Shown: positions 35,765 to 45,122 of the stretch, one piece after another
Position numbering within the stretch: position 1 is the first letter of the stretch
Layout: every line of letters starts with the position of its first letter
Assembly: GCA_964389805.1 (NCBI GenBank)
Contig: CAYMFU010000238.1
Coordinates: forward strand, 1-46,332
Direction: 5' to 3'
Length of the DNA stretch: 46,332 bases
DNA from: JAGTVG01 sp964389805
Lineage (GTDB): Bacteria; Bacteroidota; Bacteroidia; Cytophagales; Cyclobacteriaceae
Translations under genes and position numbers: made by a program
The notes under the pieces: model-generated
The model's input: only the letters and a program-made list of their open reading frames with translations
What the model was told of the DNA's origin: nothing
The model's database searches: none

Positions 35765-37246
35765 TTGGGAACGATCAAACAACAAACCATTATTTCTACC
35801 ATCTACATCTACCTGGGTGTCGTCATAGGATTTGTTTCAACAGGGATTCTGATGCCAAGATTTCTGAGTGAAGAGGAAAATGGGATTATTAAGCTCCTGG
35901 TATCTTATTCGCTGTTATTTGCTCAATTTGCTTCATTGGGCTTTCAAGTCGCCACTGTTCGTTTTTTCCCCTATTTTAAAGATAAAAAGAAAGGGCATAA
36001 TGGATTTTTTCCATTGCTTACCCTTGTTGGTGTACTGGGATTCTGTCTCTTCCTCGTAGTCTATTATCTTATAAAAGGGCCGATCATTGATTACGAATCA
36101 GGTAAGAACTCTGTATTTGCAAATTATTTCTTTCTGATCCTGCCTTTGACATTCTTTTTCCTGTACTTCAATCTCTTTGATATTTATTCCAGAGTCCTGC
36201 TGAAATCAACGGTTGGCACATTTCTCAAAGAACTTTTACAAAGGGTTTTAATATTAATTGCCATTTTATTATACACTTTTAAGATCATAAGTTTCTGGGA
36301 ATTTACCATTTCTTATGTGGCTGTTCTATCACTTCCGACGGTTATTCTGTTCTTTTATCTTATATACAAAGGAGAGATCTTCATTAAACCTGATCTCAAA
36401 TTCTTAAACGGTGACCTGGTAAGATCTATGTCCAGCTTATCACTATATGGTGTTTTTATTGGTTTCAGCCAGATTGCCATATCTCAAATCGACAGTATCC
36501 TGATTAATTTTTTTAAGGACACTGCCCATACAGGTATTTATGCCATTACATTTTACTATGGGACACTGGTCATTTTACCATCTCGTGCCGTTTTCAGAAT
36601 AGCTCCTTCCTTTATTGCAGAAGCGTTCAAGCAGAATGATATGGATCAGATCAAGAATATCCAATATAAGAGTTGTCTTAACCAACTGTTGATCGGAACG
36701 GGTCTATTTTTATTGCTCTGGTTGAATATTGACAATGTATTTAAAATCCTTCCACAGGAATATATATCCGGGAAATATGTCATTTTATTTATCGGACTGG
36801 CTAATCTGATCAGTATGGCAGGTGGATTATCATCACAAATTATTACAAACTCAAAATACTACAGGTATAACGGATTATTTGTGATTATTTATTTAAGCTT
36901 AACTGTAATCCTTAATATACTCTTTATTCCGGTCCTGGGAATTAAGGGTGCCGCCTTGGCTGCAATGGTATCCATGCTGGTGTTCAACATAATGAAGTTT
37001 ATATACATAAATTACAGATTTGATATTCAGCCATATAGAAACAGCCATATCAGAATATTGCTGATTGGAGTTATCGCCTATATTATCACTGCGCTATTTA
37101 CGTATCCTGAACACCTCATTTTAAATGTTGTCTTAAAATCTTCTTTATTCAGTGTATTATTCGTTATTCTGAATTATATCTCAGGAACATCAGGTGATTT
37201 TAATGATCTGATTGAAAAGTATATCCCTTCGCTCCGTAAAAATTGA
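35765..37246 (+). CDS. Wzx-type oligosaccharide flippase
   Basis: 493 residues with about 14 membrane segments in the MVF/polysaccharide-exporter layout. The start is a TTG at 35765, five bases after pseI ends; it gives the usual N-terminus KQQTIISTIYIYLGVVIGF. It probably moves a lipid-linked glycan carrying the pseudaminic acid to the outer face of the inner membrane. No Wzy polymerase or O-antigen ligase is present in the window. Its stop codon abuts the stop of prfB on the opposite strand with no base between. Confidence 0.88.
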   Translation: MGTIKQQTIISTIYIYLGVVIGFVSTGILMPRFLSEEENGIIKLLVSYSLLFAQFASLGFQVATVRFFPYFKDKKKGHNGFFPLLTLVGVLGFCLFLVVYYLIKGPIIDYESGKNSVFANYFFLILPLTFFFLYFNLFDIYSRVLLKSTVGTFLKELLQRVLILIAILLYTFKIISFWEFTISYVAVLSLPTVILFFYLIYKGEIFIKPDLKFLNGDLVRSMSSLSLYGVFIGFSQIAISQIDSILINFFKDTAHTGIYAITFYYGTLVILPSRAVFRIAPSFIAEAFKQNDMDQIKNIQYKSCLNQLLIGTGLFLLLWLNIDNVFKILPQEYISGKYVILFIGLANLISMAGGLSSQIITNSKYYRYNGLFVIIYLSLTVILNILFIPVLGIKGAALAAMVSMLVFNIMKFIYINYRFDIQPYRNSHIRILLIGVIAYIITALFTYPEHLILNVVLKSSLFSVLFVILNYISGTSGDFNDLIEKYIPSLRKN

Positions 37247-38324
37247 TTATTGGCTCATTAGAAATGCTTTTATAAAGTCATCCAGGTCTCCATCAAGCAC
37301 CTTCTGTACATCAGTCTTCTCTACAGCGGTCCGGTTATCTTTAACAAGTTTATATGGGTGCAATACATAGTTCCGGATCTGAGACCCAAAATCAATTTTC
37401 TTTTTAGTACTTTCAATTTCGGCCTTTTCAGCATTCCTTCTCTCCACTTCAAGTTGATAAAGCCTCGATTTCAACATCCGGATCGCCTTTTCTTTATTCT
37501 GCAATTGAGACCTTTCCTGCTGACACTCCAGAACAATACCAGAGGGGGCATGTCTTAACCTGACAGCCGTTTCTACCTTATTTACATTCTGTCCTCCCTT
37601 ACCTCCTGATCTGAAGGTTTCCCAGGTTATATCGGCAGGATTCACCTCTATTTCTATACTGTCATCAACAATCGGATAGGTAAAAACAGAGGCAAAAGAA
37701 GTATGCCTACGGCCACCGGAATCAAAAGGTGATATGCGGACAAGCCGATGAACTCCAATTTCGCTCTTCAGATATCCATATGCAAATTCTCCTGTAATCT
37801 CTAAAGTGGCAGACTTTATACCTGCTGTATCCCCTGGCTGATAGTTAACTTCCCTTACCTTATATTTGTGGTTTTCGCTCCACATAATATACATTCTTAG
37901 CAACATCTCTGCCCAGTCCTGGCTCTCGGTTCCTCCTGCCCCTGGATTGATATCGATCATTGCGCTGAGCTGATCTTCCTCGCCGCTTAACATTTTCTTG
38001 AATTCCAATTCCTCGATAACAGATTTAACCTTTTCAAATTCGGAATCCATCTCCTTGTCATCGACTTCGCCTTCTTCATAAAATTCATGCAGGGTTTCCA
38101 GATCACCCAGCATGTCGCGTGATCTTTCGAAACTTTCAGTCCATATTTTCCTCGATTTTATGGATTTCAGTATCAGTTCAGCAGCCTTCGGATCATTCCA
38201 GAAATCAGCCTGTGTGGTAACTTCTTCTTCCTCTTTTATTTCTTTGACTTTATTATCGTAGTCAAAGATACCTCCTCAGGGCATCTACTCTTGCCCTTAA
38301 ATCTTTCAATTGATCTGTTGTCAT
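37247..38324 (-). CDS. prfB: Peptide chain release factor 2, with programmed +1 frameshift
   Basis: The gene starts at the ATG at 38324 and reads 20 codons to an in-frame TGA (38264-38262). A +1 shift there gives a 358-residue RF2. After the shift the protein reads LDYDNKVKEIKEEEEVTTQ and continues to the end. RF2 marks are the stop-recognition motif SPF in ISPFDSGGRRH and the catalytic GGQ in GGKGGQNVNKVE. It recognises UAA and UGA and releases the peptide. An annotation that ignores the shift would start at an internal ATG at 38113 and lose about 70 residues. Confidence 0.96.
38261..38276 (-). other. prfB autoregulatory frameshift site
   Basis: On the minus strand AGGAGG-TAT-CTT-TGA-C is the classical slip site: an internal Shine-Dalgarno, the CTT slippery codon, the UGA stop and a following C. 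Low RF2 lets the ribosome slip from CTT-T to GAC, adjusting RF2 level. The internal SD here is AGGAGG where E. coli has AGGGGG. Confidence 0.95.
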
Positions 38325-38397
38325 AAACTATAAAATATAATTGACTGCAAAGTTGAATAAATCAAACGGGATAAACCCCAAAATTGTCCGAGAATTT

Positions 38398-38898
38398 TCA
38401 ATACATCACAAATGTTCTTATCCTCTTTCTTTTACCAGGTTTGAATTTTCTGTATTTAAAAGTCATTAAAAGTCCACCTAATCCTACAAGCGAAGCCGAA
38501 GCGATAGTTATCCCGGTACTGAACTCATATGATCCGTCTTGAACAACTGTCTGGTTCAATATATCAATGGCAAATAAAGTTACACCTGCAATGATCAGTT
38601 TAGGTCCATTGCTGGGAGATAGAAATCCTTTAGTATGCTTTGTCTTAACGTAGTAAATGCTATTCACATGCACAGTAAAACTAGTGAGGGATATTGTGCT
38701 ATCTAAAATATCGGATATCACGTCACGTATTTCATAGTCTTCCCCCTTCAATCTTAATATAATCGGGTCGCCAACCTGATAGGTAATCCGATGCTTAGAA
38801 CCGATTTTATCCAGAATTAAAAGTTTTGATCCCTGTCCATATAGGGCCTGGAAGGGAAAAAAGCAAATAAAAATGATCAGTACTCCCCTGACTAACAT
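38398..38898 (-). CDS. Small exported membrane protein of unknown function
   Basis: 166 residues with a signal peptide (to about YGQG, residue 23). A beta-rich part follows (KLLILDKIGSKHRITYQVGDPI, LRLKGEDYEIRDVISD), then two hydrophobic segments (about 100-117 and 130-150) and a strongly basic tail. This arrangement recurs in Bacteroidota hypothetical proteins, but I cannot name the family. It sits between prfB and ilvE on the same strand, 42 bases downstream of ilvE, so it may share the ilvE transcript. Function unknown. Confidence 0.65.
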   Translation of the reverse strand: MLVRGVLIIFICFFPFQALYGQGSKLLILDKIGSKHRITYQVGDPIILRLKGEDYEIRDVISDILDSTISLTSFTVHVNSIYYVKTKHTKGFLSPSNGPKLIIAGVTLFAIDILNQTVVQDGSYEFSTGITIASASLVGLGGLLMTFKYRKFKPGKRKRIRTFVMY

Positions 38899-38940
38899 TT
38901 GATATCCCCGATTATCCAGGGAAAAGATAAGATATTATCC

Positions 38941-39993
38941 TTAAATATGTAACAACCAGTTATACTTATCTTCCGTTCGCGCCCTGTGAAGTTTATGCAG
39001 ATGGTTTAGGATCTTATTGGATATACTGTCATTTGGAACCGGAGGCAAGTCATAGTCCACACCCTTATACCCAATAGCTTTGATATGTGTAATGGTGGCT
39101 GCAGTACCTGTCCCAAAAGCTTCAGTTAACAGGCCATTTTGAATACCCTCTATTACTTCTGTCACCGTGACATCCCGCTCTTCGACCTTTACTCCCCATT
39201 CTCTGGCAATAGTGAGGATACTGTCCCTTGTTATACCGCCCAAAATAGTTTCACCGGTCCGGGGGGTGACTATGGCATCATCGATAAGAAACATCAGATT
39301 CATGGTCCCCGATTCCTCAATCCGTTCATGATTCTTGCTGTCAGTCCAGATTAGCTGCTGATAGCCTTCTTTCAGGGCTTCCTGTGCAGGCAAAAGCGAA
39401 GCGGCATAATTACCGGCTACTTTGGCATACCCCGTTCCACCTGCTGCTGCCCGAACATAATTCAATTCTATCTTTACCTTTAGGGCCTCCGTATAATAAG
39501 ATCCAACAGGACAGGTAAATATGATAAATTTATAAGTGTCGGAAGGTTTAATCCCAATATATTCATCATTCCCAAACATGAAAGGCCGTATATACAAAGC
39601 AGTTCCCTCCTGTTCCGGGACCCAATCCTTATCCAATTGAAGTAAAGCTTTTAATCCATCAATAAAAATCTCTTCGGGGATCTCAGGCATACACAGTCGA
39701 CTGGCCGACATATTCATCCTTTTCAGATTATCATATGGTCTGAAAACATGGATATTGCCATGATCGCCCTTATATCCTTTCAATCCTTCAAAAACTGATT
39801 GTCCATAATGGAGGGTAAAATTGCCGGGTGCAATTTCCAGATTATCATAAGGAACTATGGAATAAGAAGACCATTGCCCGTCAATATAATCGGCCATGAA
39901 CATATGATCAGAATACACTTTGCCAAACTGAATGTTGCTAAAATCGATATTTGGCAAACGGGATTTTTCTATCTTATTAATTTTAATATCCAA
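38941..39993 (-). CDS. ilvE: Branched-chain amino acid aminotransferase
   Basis: 350 residues of the fold-type IV PLP aminotransferases, in the longer eukaryote-like BCAT subgroup common in this phylum. Visible features are FEGLKGYKG (68-76), the PLP lysine in GYAKVAGNYAASL, EESGTMNLMFLID and the phosphate-binding GTGTAATITHI. It makes or degrades leucine, isoleucine and valine in the cytoplasm. A good promoter-like sequence lies 37 bases upstream of the start. Confidence 0.94.
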   Translation of the reverse strand: MDIKINKIEKSRLPNIDFSNIQFGKVYSDHMFMADYIDGQWSSYSIVPYDNLEIAPGNFTLHYGQSVFEGLKGYKGDHGNIHVFRPYDNLKRMNMSASRLCMPEIPEEIFIDGLKALLQLDKDWVPEQEGTALYIRPFMFGNDEYIGIKPSDTYKFIIFTCPVGSYYTEALKVKIELNYVRAAAGGTGYAKVAGNYAASLLPAQEALKEGYQQLIWTDSKNHERIEESGTMNLMFLIDDAIVTPRTGETILGGITRDSILTIAREWGVKVEERDVTVTEVIEGIQNGLLTEAFGTGTAATITHIKAIGYKGVDYDLPPVPNDSISNKILNHLHKLHRARTEDKYNWLLHI

Positions 39994-40029
39994 TGCAGTG
40001 AAGAATTTCAGTTTTAAAAATACAGCTCG

Positions 40030-40061
40030 CTAAAATAGTTATTAATCCAGCGAAATACAAT
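40030..40061 (-). promoter_or_regulatory. Candidate promoter of ilvE
   Basis: Minus strand ATTG (40061-40058), a 20-base spacer and TATTTTAG (40037-40030) approximate TTTG-N19/20-TAnnTTTG with one mismatch in each element. The implied start site is about 30 bases before the ilvE ATG. Pattern-based only. Confidence 0.4.
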
Positions 40062-40073
40062 AATCGATCAGCA

Positions 40074-40616
40074 TCAGGGCACCCAGTTAATCTCATTGAT
40101 CCCTTTGTCATAACCGATCTTTCTGGCAAGAACAAATAGAAAATCAGACAATCGATTCAGATAGCGAATAATTACTTCCTCTACTTCTTCCTCTTCGCCT
40201 AATAGGACAATATACCTTTCAGCTCTTCTACATACACATCGGGCTATATGACATTGCGATATGACTACATCACCTCCGGGTAATATAAAATTTTTAAGAA
40301 CCGGCAGTTCCTCTTCCATAATGTCAATGAGTGTTTCTATTTCTATAACATCAGAATCCTGTATTCGTGCTAAATTATACTGGTCCGGATCAACTTCACA
40401 AGCCAGGATAGATCCCATTTTAAACAGATCATGCTGAATTTTTAATAAGTTGATTTTAAGGTCTTCAGAAACGGTATAATCCTTTAATAACCCAATATTA
40501 GCATTCAGTTCATCAAGGGTCCCATATGCCTCGATCCTCATATCTGACTTAGATACCCTTTTGCCCCCCAGAAGAGAGGTTTTACCTTTATCGCCTCCTT
40601 TTGTGTAAATTTTCAT
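40074..40616 (-). CDS. Cob(I)alamin adenosyltransferase, PduO/MMAB type
   Basis: 180 residues with the family signature MKIYTKGGDKGKTSLLGGKRVSK split across the ATP-binding N-terminus: YTKGGDKGKTSL (4-15), R27 and EAYGTLDELNANIG. A C-terminal RCVCRRAERYIV helix and YLNRLSDFLFVLAR follow. It adds the 5'-deoxyadenosyl group to reduced corrinoid. Full length. It follows the ABC ATPase gene after about 90 bases with a terminator-like hairpin between, so it is probably a separate unit. Confidence 0.94.
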   Translation of the reverse strand: MKIYTKGGDKGKTSLLGGKRVSKSDMRIEAYGTLDELNANIGLLKDYTVSEDLKINLLKIQHDLFKMGSILACEVDPDQYNLARIQDSDVIEIETLIDIMEEELPVLKNFILPGGDVVISQCHIARCVCRRAERYIVLLGEEEEVEEVIIRYLNRLSDFLFVLARKIGYDKGINEINWVP

Positions 40617-40689
40617 GATTATTAATAATGAATAATAGCTTAATTTTACTTAAAGCTATAACAGGAAAAAGAAAAATTGGTTTAATATG

Positions 40690-40706
40690 AAAAAAGCCAG
40701 GCTTTA
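40690..40706 (-). terminator. Terminator-like hairpin after the ABC ATPase gene
   Basis: On the minus strand AAAGC-CTG-GCTTT forms a short hairpin followed by a T run (GCTTTTTTC). It begins directly behind the ATPase stop codon at 40707. The stem is short, so strength is uncertain. Confidence 0.4.
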
Positions 40707-41411
40707 TCAATGCACGCCATATATGTTTTCATTAACACCATCCGATTCTACCAATCCGTCTCTCAGCTTTACTATACGGTGTGCATAATGGGCTATATCA
40801 TTTTCGTGTGTTACCATGATTATAGTATTCCCATCATCATGCAATTTTTGAAATAGGTCCATAATACTGTATGAGGTTTTAGAATCCAGATTTCCGGTAG
40901 GCTCATCAGCTAATATTATACTGGGATTGTTAACGAGCGCACGTGCTATTGCAACACGCTGCCTTTGTCCCCCTGATAACTCATTTGGTTTATGGCTTGC
41001 CCGGTCATCAAGATTCACGCTTGCCAGGGTGGCCATAGCCCTTTCTTCCCTTTCACTTTTTCCCATTCCTGCATATATCAGGGGAAGAGCTACATTTTCA
41101 AGCGAGGTTGCCCTTGGTAAAAGATTAAAAGTCTGAAACACAAATCCAATTTCTTTATTTCTGATCTCTGCTAACTGGTTTTCAGTCAGGTCGCTTACAT
41201 TGTTATTATTCAGGATATACGTCCCGTCACTAGGCGTATCTAAACATCCCACAATATTCATCAAAGTGGATTTCCCGGATCCGGAAGCCCCCATAAATGC
41301 GACATATTCTCCTTTGTTGATATCGATGGTAATCGATTGCAAAGCTTTAATGACTTCACTACCCATGTAATAAATTCTAGAAATTTTCTCGGTGCTTATG
41401 ACTCGTTCCAT
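40707..41411 (-). CDS. ABC transporter ATPase, LolD/MacB-like
   Basis: 234 residues with a complete ATPase domain: Walker A GASGSGKST (41-49), signature LSGGQRQRVAIARAL, Walker B SIILADEPTGNLD and H-loop MVTHEND. The N-terminus with YYMGSEVIKALQSITIDI and FNLLPRATSLENVALPL is typical of the MacB/LolD/FtsE group. These ATPases pair with FtsX-like permeases for lipoprotein release, peptide export or mechanotransmission. No permease gene is next to it here, so its partner is encoded elsewhere. Confidence 0.92.
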   Translation of the reverse strand: MERVISTEKISRIYYMGSEVIKALQSITIDINKGEYVAFMGASGSGKSTLMNIVGCLDTPSDGTYILNNNNVSDLTENQLAEIRNKEIGFVFQTFNLLPRATSLENVALPLIYAGMGKSEREERAMATLASVNLDDRASHKPNELSGGQRQRVAIARALVNNPSIILADEPTGNLDSKTSYSIMDLFQKLHDDGNTIIMVTHENDIAHYAHRIVKLRDGLVESDGVNENIYGVH

Positions 41412-41512
41412 AACTATAGGATAATATATCGAATTTGAATCTAAAGTGTTAAATAACTAAATAAATCTTTCCAATAAAAAAAAAATTATATGAACGGACA
41501 GTAACGTATTTT

Positions 41513-41532
41513 TTAGGCTTATAAGTGCCTAA
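41513..41532. repeat. Inverted repeat downstream of the TPR membrane protein gene
   Basis: TTAGGC (41513-41518) and GCCTAA (41527-41532) flank an 8-base loop. It lies 21 bases past the stop of the 1010-residue protein and 100 bases before the ATPase start. It may help end transcription, but neither strand has a clean T tail directly after the stem. Confidence 0.35.
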
Positions 41533-41553
41533 TTTAAAAAGAATGATATCCTT

Positions 41554-44500
41554 TTAACTACCCCAGGCTTGTAATTCAGATTCTCGTTTGCTAATAATAG
41601 CCTTCATTTCCTTATAATATTCCAAAAATTCCTCCTTCTGCATAAATGACTCCATAAAGTCAAGCCTGTTTTTCGCAAAATCAACTAATCCTTCTTCCAA
41701 ACAGTATTTTACAAAATATTTATTCAATGGAATTGAGTAAGAGTTAACTGTTAAGGCATTTACCAATAAATTATAACTGTAATTGGCCTGGTTTCTTTCA
41801 TTTCTAAAATATTCAGTCCCAGCGACTATCCCCTCTTCAAAAAATGGATCCCAGGTAGACAGTTTGATATAAATAGAATCCAGATTTATGGAATCCTGCC
41901 TATTTAAATTAATTTGGGAATATAGAAGTTGATCATAGAGAAACAATGGGTGATCAGATTTTAACTGACCTGCTTCAGGTATTTCACTGCTTTCAATTAA
42001 TCGGTGTATTGCCATCAGGTATTTAATTTTTCCATAATCAACCAATAGATCAGGTATCAATTGCATGGGATCGATAACAGAAAAATACTCAATAGCGGAT
42101 TGGAATTTTCCCTCCTTCAACATCTCCGTCACCTGTTCCAGCCTGATCAGGTTTTTAATGGAGGCATTTTTAATGGATGCCAGGAGGCCGGCTATTTTCA
42201 GGGTATCTTCATTATTCAACAGATAATGAAAAACTAAATATTTCTTTTCGTCATCCAAGGTGCCCAGTTCAGCATCAGTATCCATTTGATAAAGACTTAA
42301 GTATTCCTGGCTAACTGCACTTACAGATACATCTTCAGAATTTTTGAGGCGTTCAAAAGCCTCTTTTGCCTGGCCCGGCATGCCAGCTTCTGCAAAGGCA
42401 ATAGCCAGGTTCAGTCTGTATTTGTCGTTGATCTGAGTACTGGTTCTTTTGAAATAATCTATGGCCAACATAGGACTATTCACATCCAGAGCTAAGATTC
42501 CAAGCATATTAAAATATTCATCATTCAACACCGACATCTCGCCCAGCTCATACAGTAATCTAAATGATTCAGTAACCTGATGATTGAAGTATCTATTTAG
42601 TGATGTAAGTATTCTAAGCCTGCTTATGTACAGGTCTATGCCGGAAGAATCAGCGTAATCCAATAATTCATTAAAAAAGGCCGAATTCTCTGATTTTAGC
42701 TTATTGAGCCCTTTATTGTACGTATAGGCAAAACTGGCTGCATCGAAGTTATATTTTACCTCTTGAAGTTCTAAAACCAACTGGTTATTTAATCCATCAA
42801 ACTGGTTAAGCATAGCCAGTTTATTAGCATTGCCTGCTAAATCGTCTTTTATCGGGTAGATAGCTTTTAATGAATCGATAGGGACATCAATACGTGCCTT
42901 TGCAAGCAATCCATATATATTTGAAGCAGGCACGGTAGTATTCCATTTATTTTTATCAGATAAGTCAAAATAATAAAAGGAAGAATCGTCAATTTCGGTT
43001 CTTGAATAAAAGTATCCCAGATTATTTAAAATATGGTAAGAATCAGGATAATCCGACAAGGCATCTTTCAACTCAAACATTCCATCAAAGTACTGATCAT
43101 TCTTTAAATAAATATTACTTAGGTTTATATATGAGAACTCAGATGGTTTTTTTAATAATGCATTTCTGAAATAAAATGCTTCGTCATACTTATCATTTTT
43201 CATCCTGGACAAGGTAGCCATGGCATAATTTGATCTGTGGTTCTGATATTCATAGTTTGAAGCTTCAAGATAATATTCTTCAGCAAGATCAAGTCTGTTT
43301 TCAATCATGAATAGGTCTCCAACATAGTTATAGTACCCTGCCATGGATTGATAATAAGGAAGAAAGCTTGCACTATAGAAAATAAATCCAAATACGACAA
43401 GGCCACCTATTCTGAATACAAAAAATGGAAGGATTCTGCTCTGATAGACAATCTTAGAAACTTTCATATTTTGTAGCAACAGCGGGCCAAAATTTGTGAC
43501 CACATAAATAAAAAACATGCTACCAAAGCCTATCTGGCTATATAGGATCACATCCTCAAATGTTTCCATCAGAGGATCATTGGCATTGACAAATATATAG
43601 GAGATAGTGTTTGTGGATATAAGCCCAAATCCCAGGTAGAATAATGCACCTACCGGATAAAAACTGAATATTTCTTTAAAGAGATCCTCCCGCTTCTTAA
43701 ATCCCCAGATGCCAATGATAAACGTTATTCCGGCAAGTAGAAATGGATTCAGGTAAATGAGATCCCAGCTGATCTGTCTGGTGTAGTGCAAATATGTTAT
43801 CCAGACATATGCAAGATAAAATAAGGATATAAAAACAAAATGATATAAACTGTTTTTACTGCCAATAGTATTAGAATTGGTGATCAGATATATAAATCCA
43901 AAAATTACCTCATGGGCAATAAAAATGATAAACAGGATCGTAACAATTACTGAGGCAAATATTCCATAATTCGTTATGTATAGAAAAGGATCTGAGACAC
44001 CTGCATATTGATAGAATAACATCCCAATTAAACCTGAGATCACGCAGAACACTAGAAATCGTTTGAGCAAACCGATCTTCGGATTGATTTCTTTAAAAAA
44101 GTATCCGGCCGAGAGATAAAAAGCTAAAACGATGATCATTCCTGTTTTGTCAATTTTACCAAACAGCATGATCTGGTCTATGTTAAGCAATACCACAAAG
44201 CCTATAAATCCACCCATGCCAGCATAGAACCATACCTTTGGCATTGATGGAAGAACAGCCATGATCAAGTTAACTGCGATAATGAGGAATACAAGGTAGA
44301 TGTAAGCATTCAAGGCATTTATCTCAAGATTAGATCCTTCGAAATATTGAAAAACAATGTAGCTGTCTACAGGTATATCAAACCTAATATTCCCGGCTGT
44401 TACGGTATGGGCAATAAGTTTTAATTGATCAAGCTTACCTATTGACTCCCAGTGGATCACATATTCCAAGCCAATGAAATAATTATAAATTGCGATAAGC

Positions 44501-44586
44501 ATGGAAAGAATATAAAGGACAAAAAACAGCCAATACAGTTTTTTATATGGCTGAACCCAATCTTTCCAAAAATAAAGCCTTCTCAT
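41554..44586 (-). CDS. Large polytopic membrane protein with C-terminal TPR repeats, function unknown
   Basis: 1010 residues. The first 420 or so contain about eleven to twelve membrane segments. The rest is a soluble helical-repeat region with tetratricopeptide-like units, for example NRLDLAEEYYLEASNYE, DEAFYFRNALLKKPSEF, LSNIYLKNDQYFDGMFELK and AFAEAGMPGQAKEAFERLK. No catalytic motif was recognised, and there is no clear glycosyltransferase Asp motif in the first loop. The start lies 9 bases after gatC ends, so the two are probably cotranscribed. The TPR part should face the compartment opposite a cytoplasmic N-terminus if the number of membrane segments is odd. It may be a scaffold. Confidence 0.75.
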   Translation of the reverse strand: MRRLYFWKDWVQPYKKLYWLFFVLYILSMLIAIYNYFIGLEYVIHWESIGKLDQLKLIAHTVTAGNIRFDIPVDSYIVFQYFEGSNLEINALNAYIYLVFLIIAVNLIMAVLPSMPKVWFYAGMGGFIGFVVLLNIDQIMLFGKIDKTGMIIVLAFYLSAGYFFKEINPKIGLLKRFLVFCVISGLIGMLFYQYAGVSDPFLYITNYGIFASVIVTILFIIFIAHEVIFGFIYLITNSNTIGSKNSLYHFVFISLFYLAYVWITYLHYTRQISWDLIYLNPFLLAGITFIIGIWGFKKREDLFKEIFSFYPVGALFYLGFGLISTNTISYIFVNANDPLMETFEDVILYSQIGFGSMFFIYVVTNFGPLLLQNMKVSKIVYQSRILPFFVFRIGGLVVFGFIFYSASFLPYYQSMAGYYNYVGDLFMIENRLDLAEEYYLEASNYEYQNHRSNYAMATLSRMKNDKYDEAFYFRNALLKKPSEFSYINLSNIYLKNDQYFDGMFELKDALSDYPDSYHILNNLGYFYSRTEIDDSSFYYFDLSDKNKWNTTVPASNIYGLLAKARIDVPIDSLKAIYPIKDDLAGNANKLAMLNQFDGLNNQLVLELQEVKYNFDAASFAYTYNKGLNKLKSENSAFFNELLDYADSSGIDLYISRLRILTSLNRYFNHQVTESFRLLYELGEMSVLNDEYFNMLGILALDVNSPMLAIDYFKRTSTQINDKYRLNLAIAFAEAGMPGQAKEAFERLKNSEDVSVSAVSQEYLSLYQMDTDAELGTLDDEKKYLVFHYLLNNEDTLKIAGLLASIKNASIKNLIRLEQVTEMLKEGKFQSAIEYFSVIDPMQLIPDLLVDYGKIKYLMAIHRLIESSEIPEAGQLKSDHPLFLYDQLLYSQINLNRQDSINLDSIYIKLSTWDPFFEEGIVAGTEYFRNERNQANYSYNLLVNALTVNSYSIPLNKYFVKYCLEEGLVDFAKNRLDFMESFMQKEEFLEYYKEMKAIISKRESELQAWGS

Positions 44587-44595
44587 AAAGACAGA

Positions 44596-44883
44596 TCAAT
44601 CTTTTACCTTTGGTACCTTAAAAAACGAATGGTCTCTTGCAGGAGCATTTAATAATCCCTTTTCACGGTCAAGATGAGCACCTATTATATCCTCTCTTAG
44701 CGCATTAACCTCCATTGACATATTCGTAAGAGGATCTATTTCATCAGTATCCACTTCATTAAGTTTCTCTACCCAGGTTAAGATCTCGCTTAAGCTCTCC
44801 AACATTTCCTTTTCCTTCCTTTCATCCAATTCGAGCCTGGCCAGATGTGCTATTTTCTTAAGTGTCTCTTTATCAACCTTCAT
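44596..44883 (-). CDS. gatC: Aspartyl/glutamyl-tRNA amidotransferase subunit C
   Basis: 95 residues, full length for GatC. Family features are VDKETLKKIAHLARLEL at the start, LSEILTWVEKLNEVDTDEIDP, NALREDI and the ending ARDHSFFKVPKVKD. It is the linker subunit of the GatCAB complex that converts Glu-tRNA(Gln) or Asp-tRNA(Asn) to the amide form. gatA and gatB are not nearby. It is followed after 9 bases by the large TPR membrane protein gene. Confidence 0.94.
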   Translation of the reverse strand: MKVDKETLKKIAHLARLELDERKEKEMLESLSEILTWVEKLNEVDTDEIDPLTNMSMEVNALREDIIGAHLDREKGLLNAPARDHSFFKVPKVKD

Positions 44884-44991
44884 ATTTAAACCATAATGAA
44901 ATGAATACTAAAAGATCCTCTAAAATCAATCTAAGGAAAATCTCCATTTTGATCATTTCAGCGAGGATCCTTTCATGAATTTCACCTTTTG

Positions 44992-45024
44992 CAAATTAAC
45001 ATAAAAACATTTCAGGAATGTCAA
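44992..45024 (-). promoter_or_regulatory. Candidate promoter of gatC
   Basis: Minus strand TTG (45024-45022), a 22-base spacer and TTAATTTG (44999-44992) loosely fit the Bacteroidota pattern. It would give a leader of about 100 bases before gatC. The 239-base gap between gatC and the MATE gene holds no other recognisable feature. Confidence 0.28.
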
Positions 45025-45122
45025 TAAATAGTAGAAAACTAAAAATATTCCTTACTTGAATTATTACTTGATTCTAATGAATGCGGGAACTCAACATCAA
45101 TTATAGTTCGTTAATTCATATA

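Noticed and set aside
41513..41532. Strong intrinsic terminator
   Set aside because: The stem is good, but neither strand has a T run directly after it, so it is listed only as an inverted repeat.
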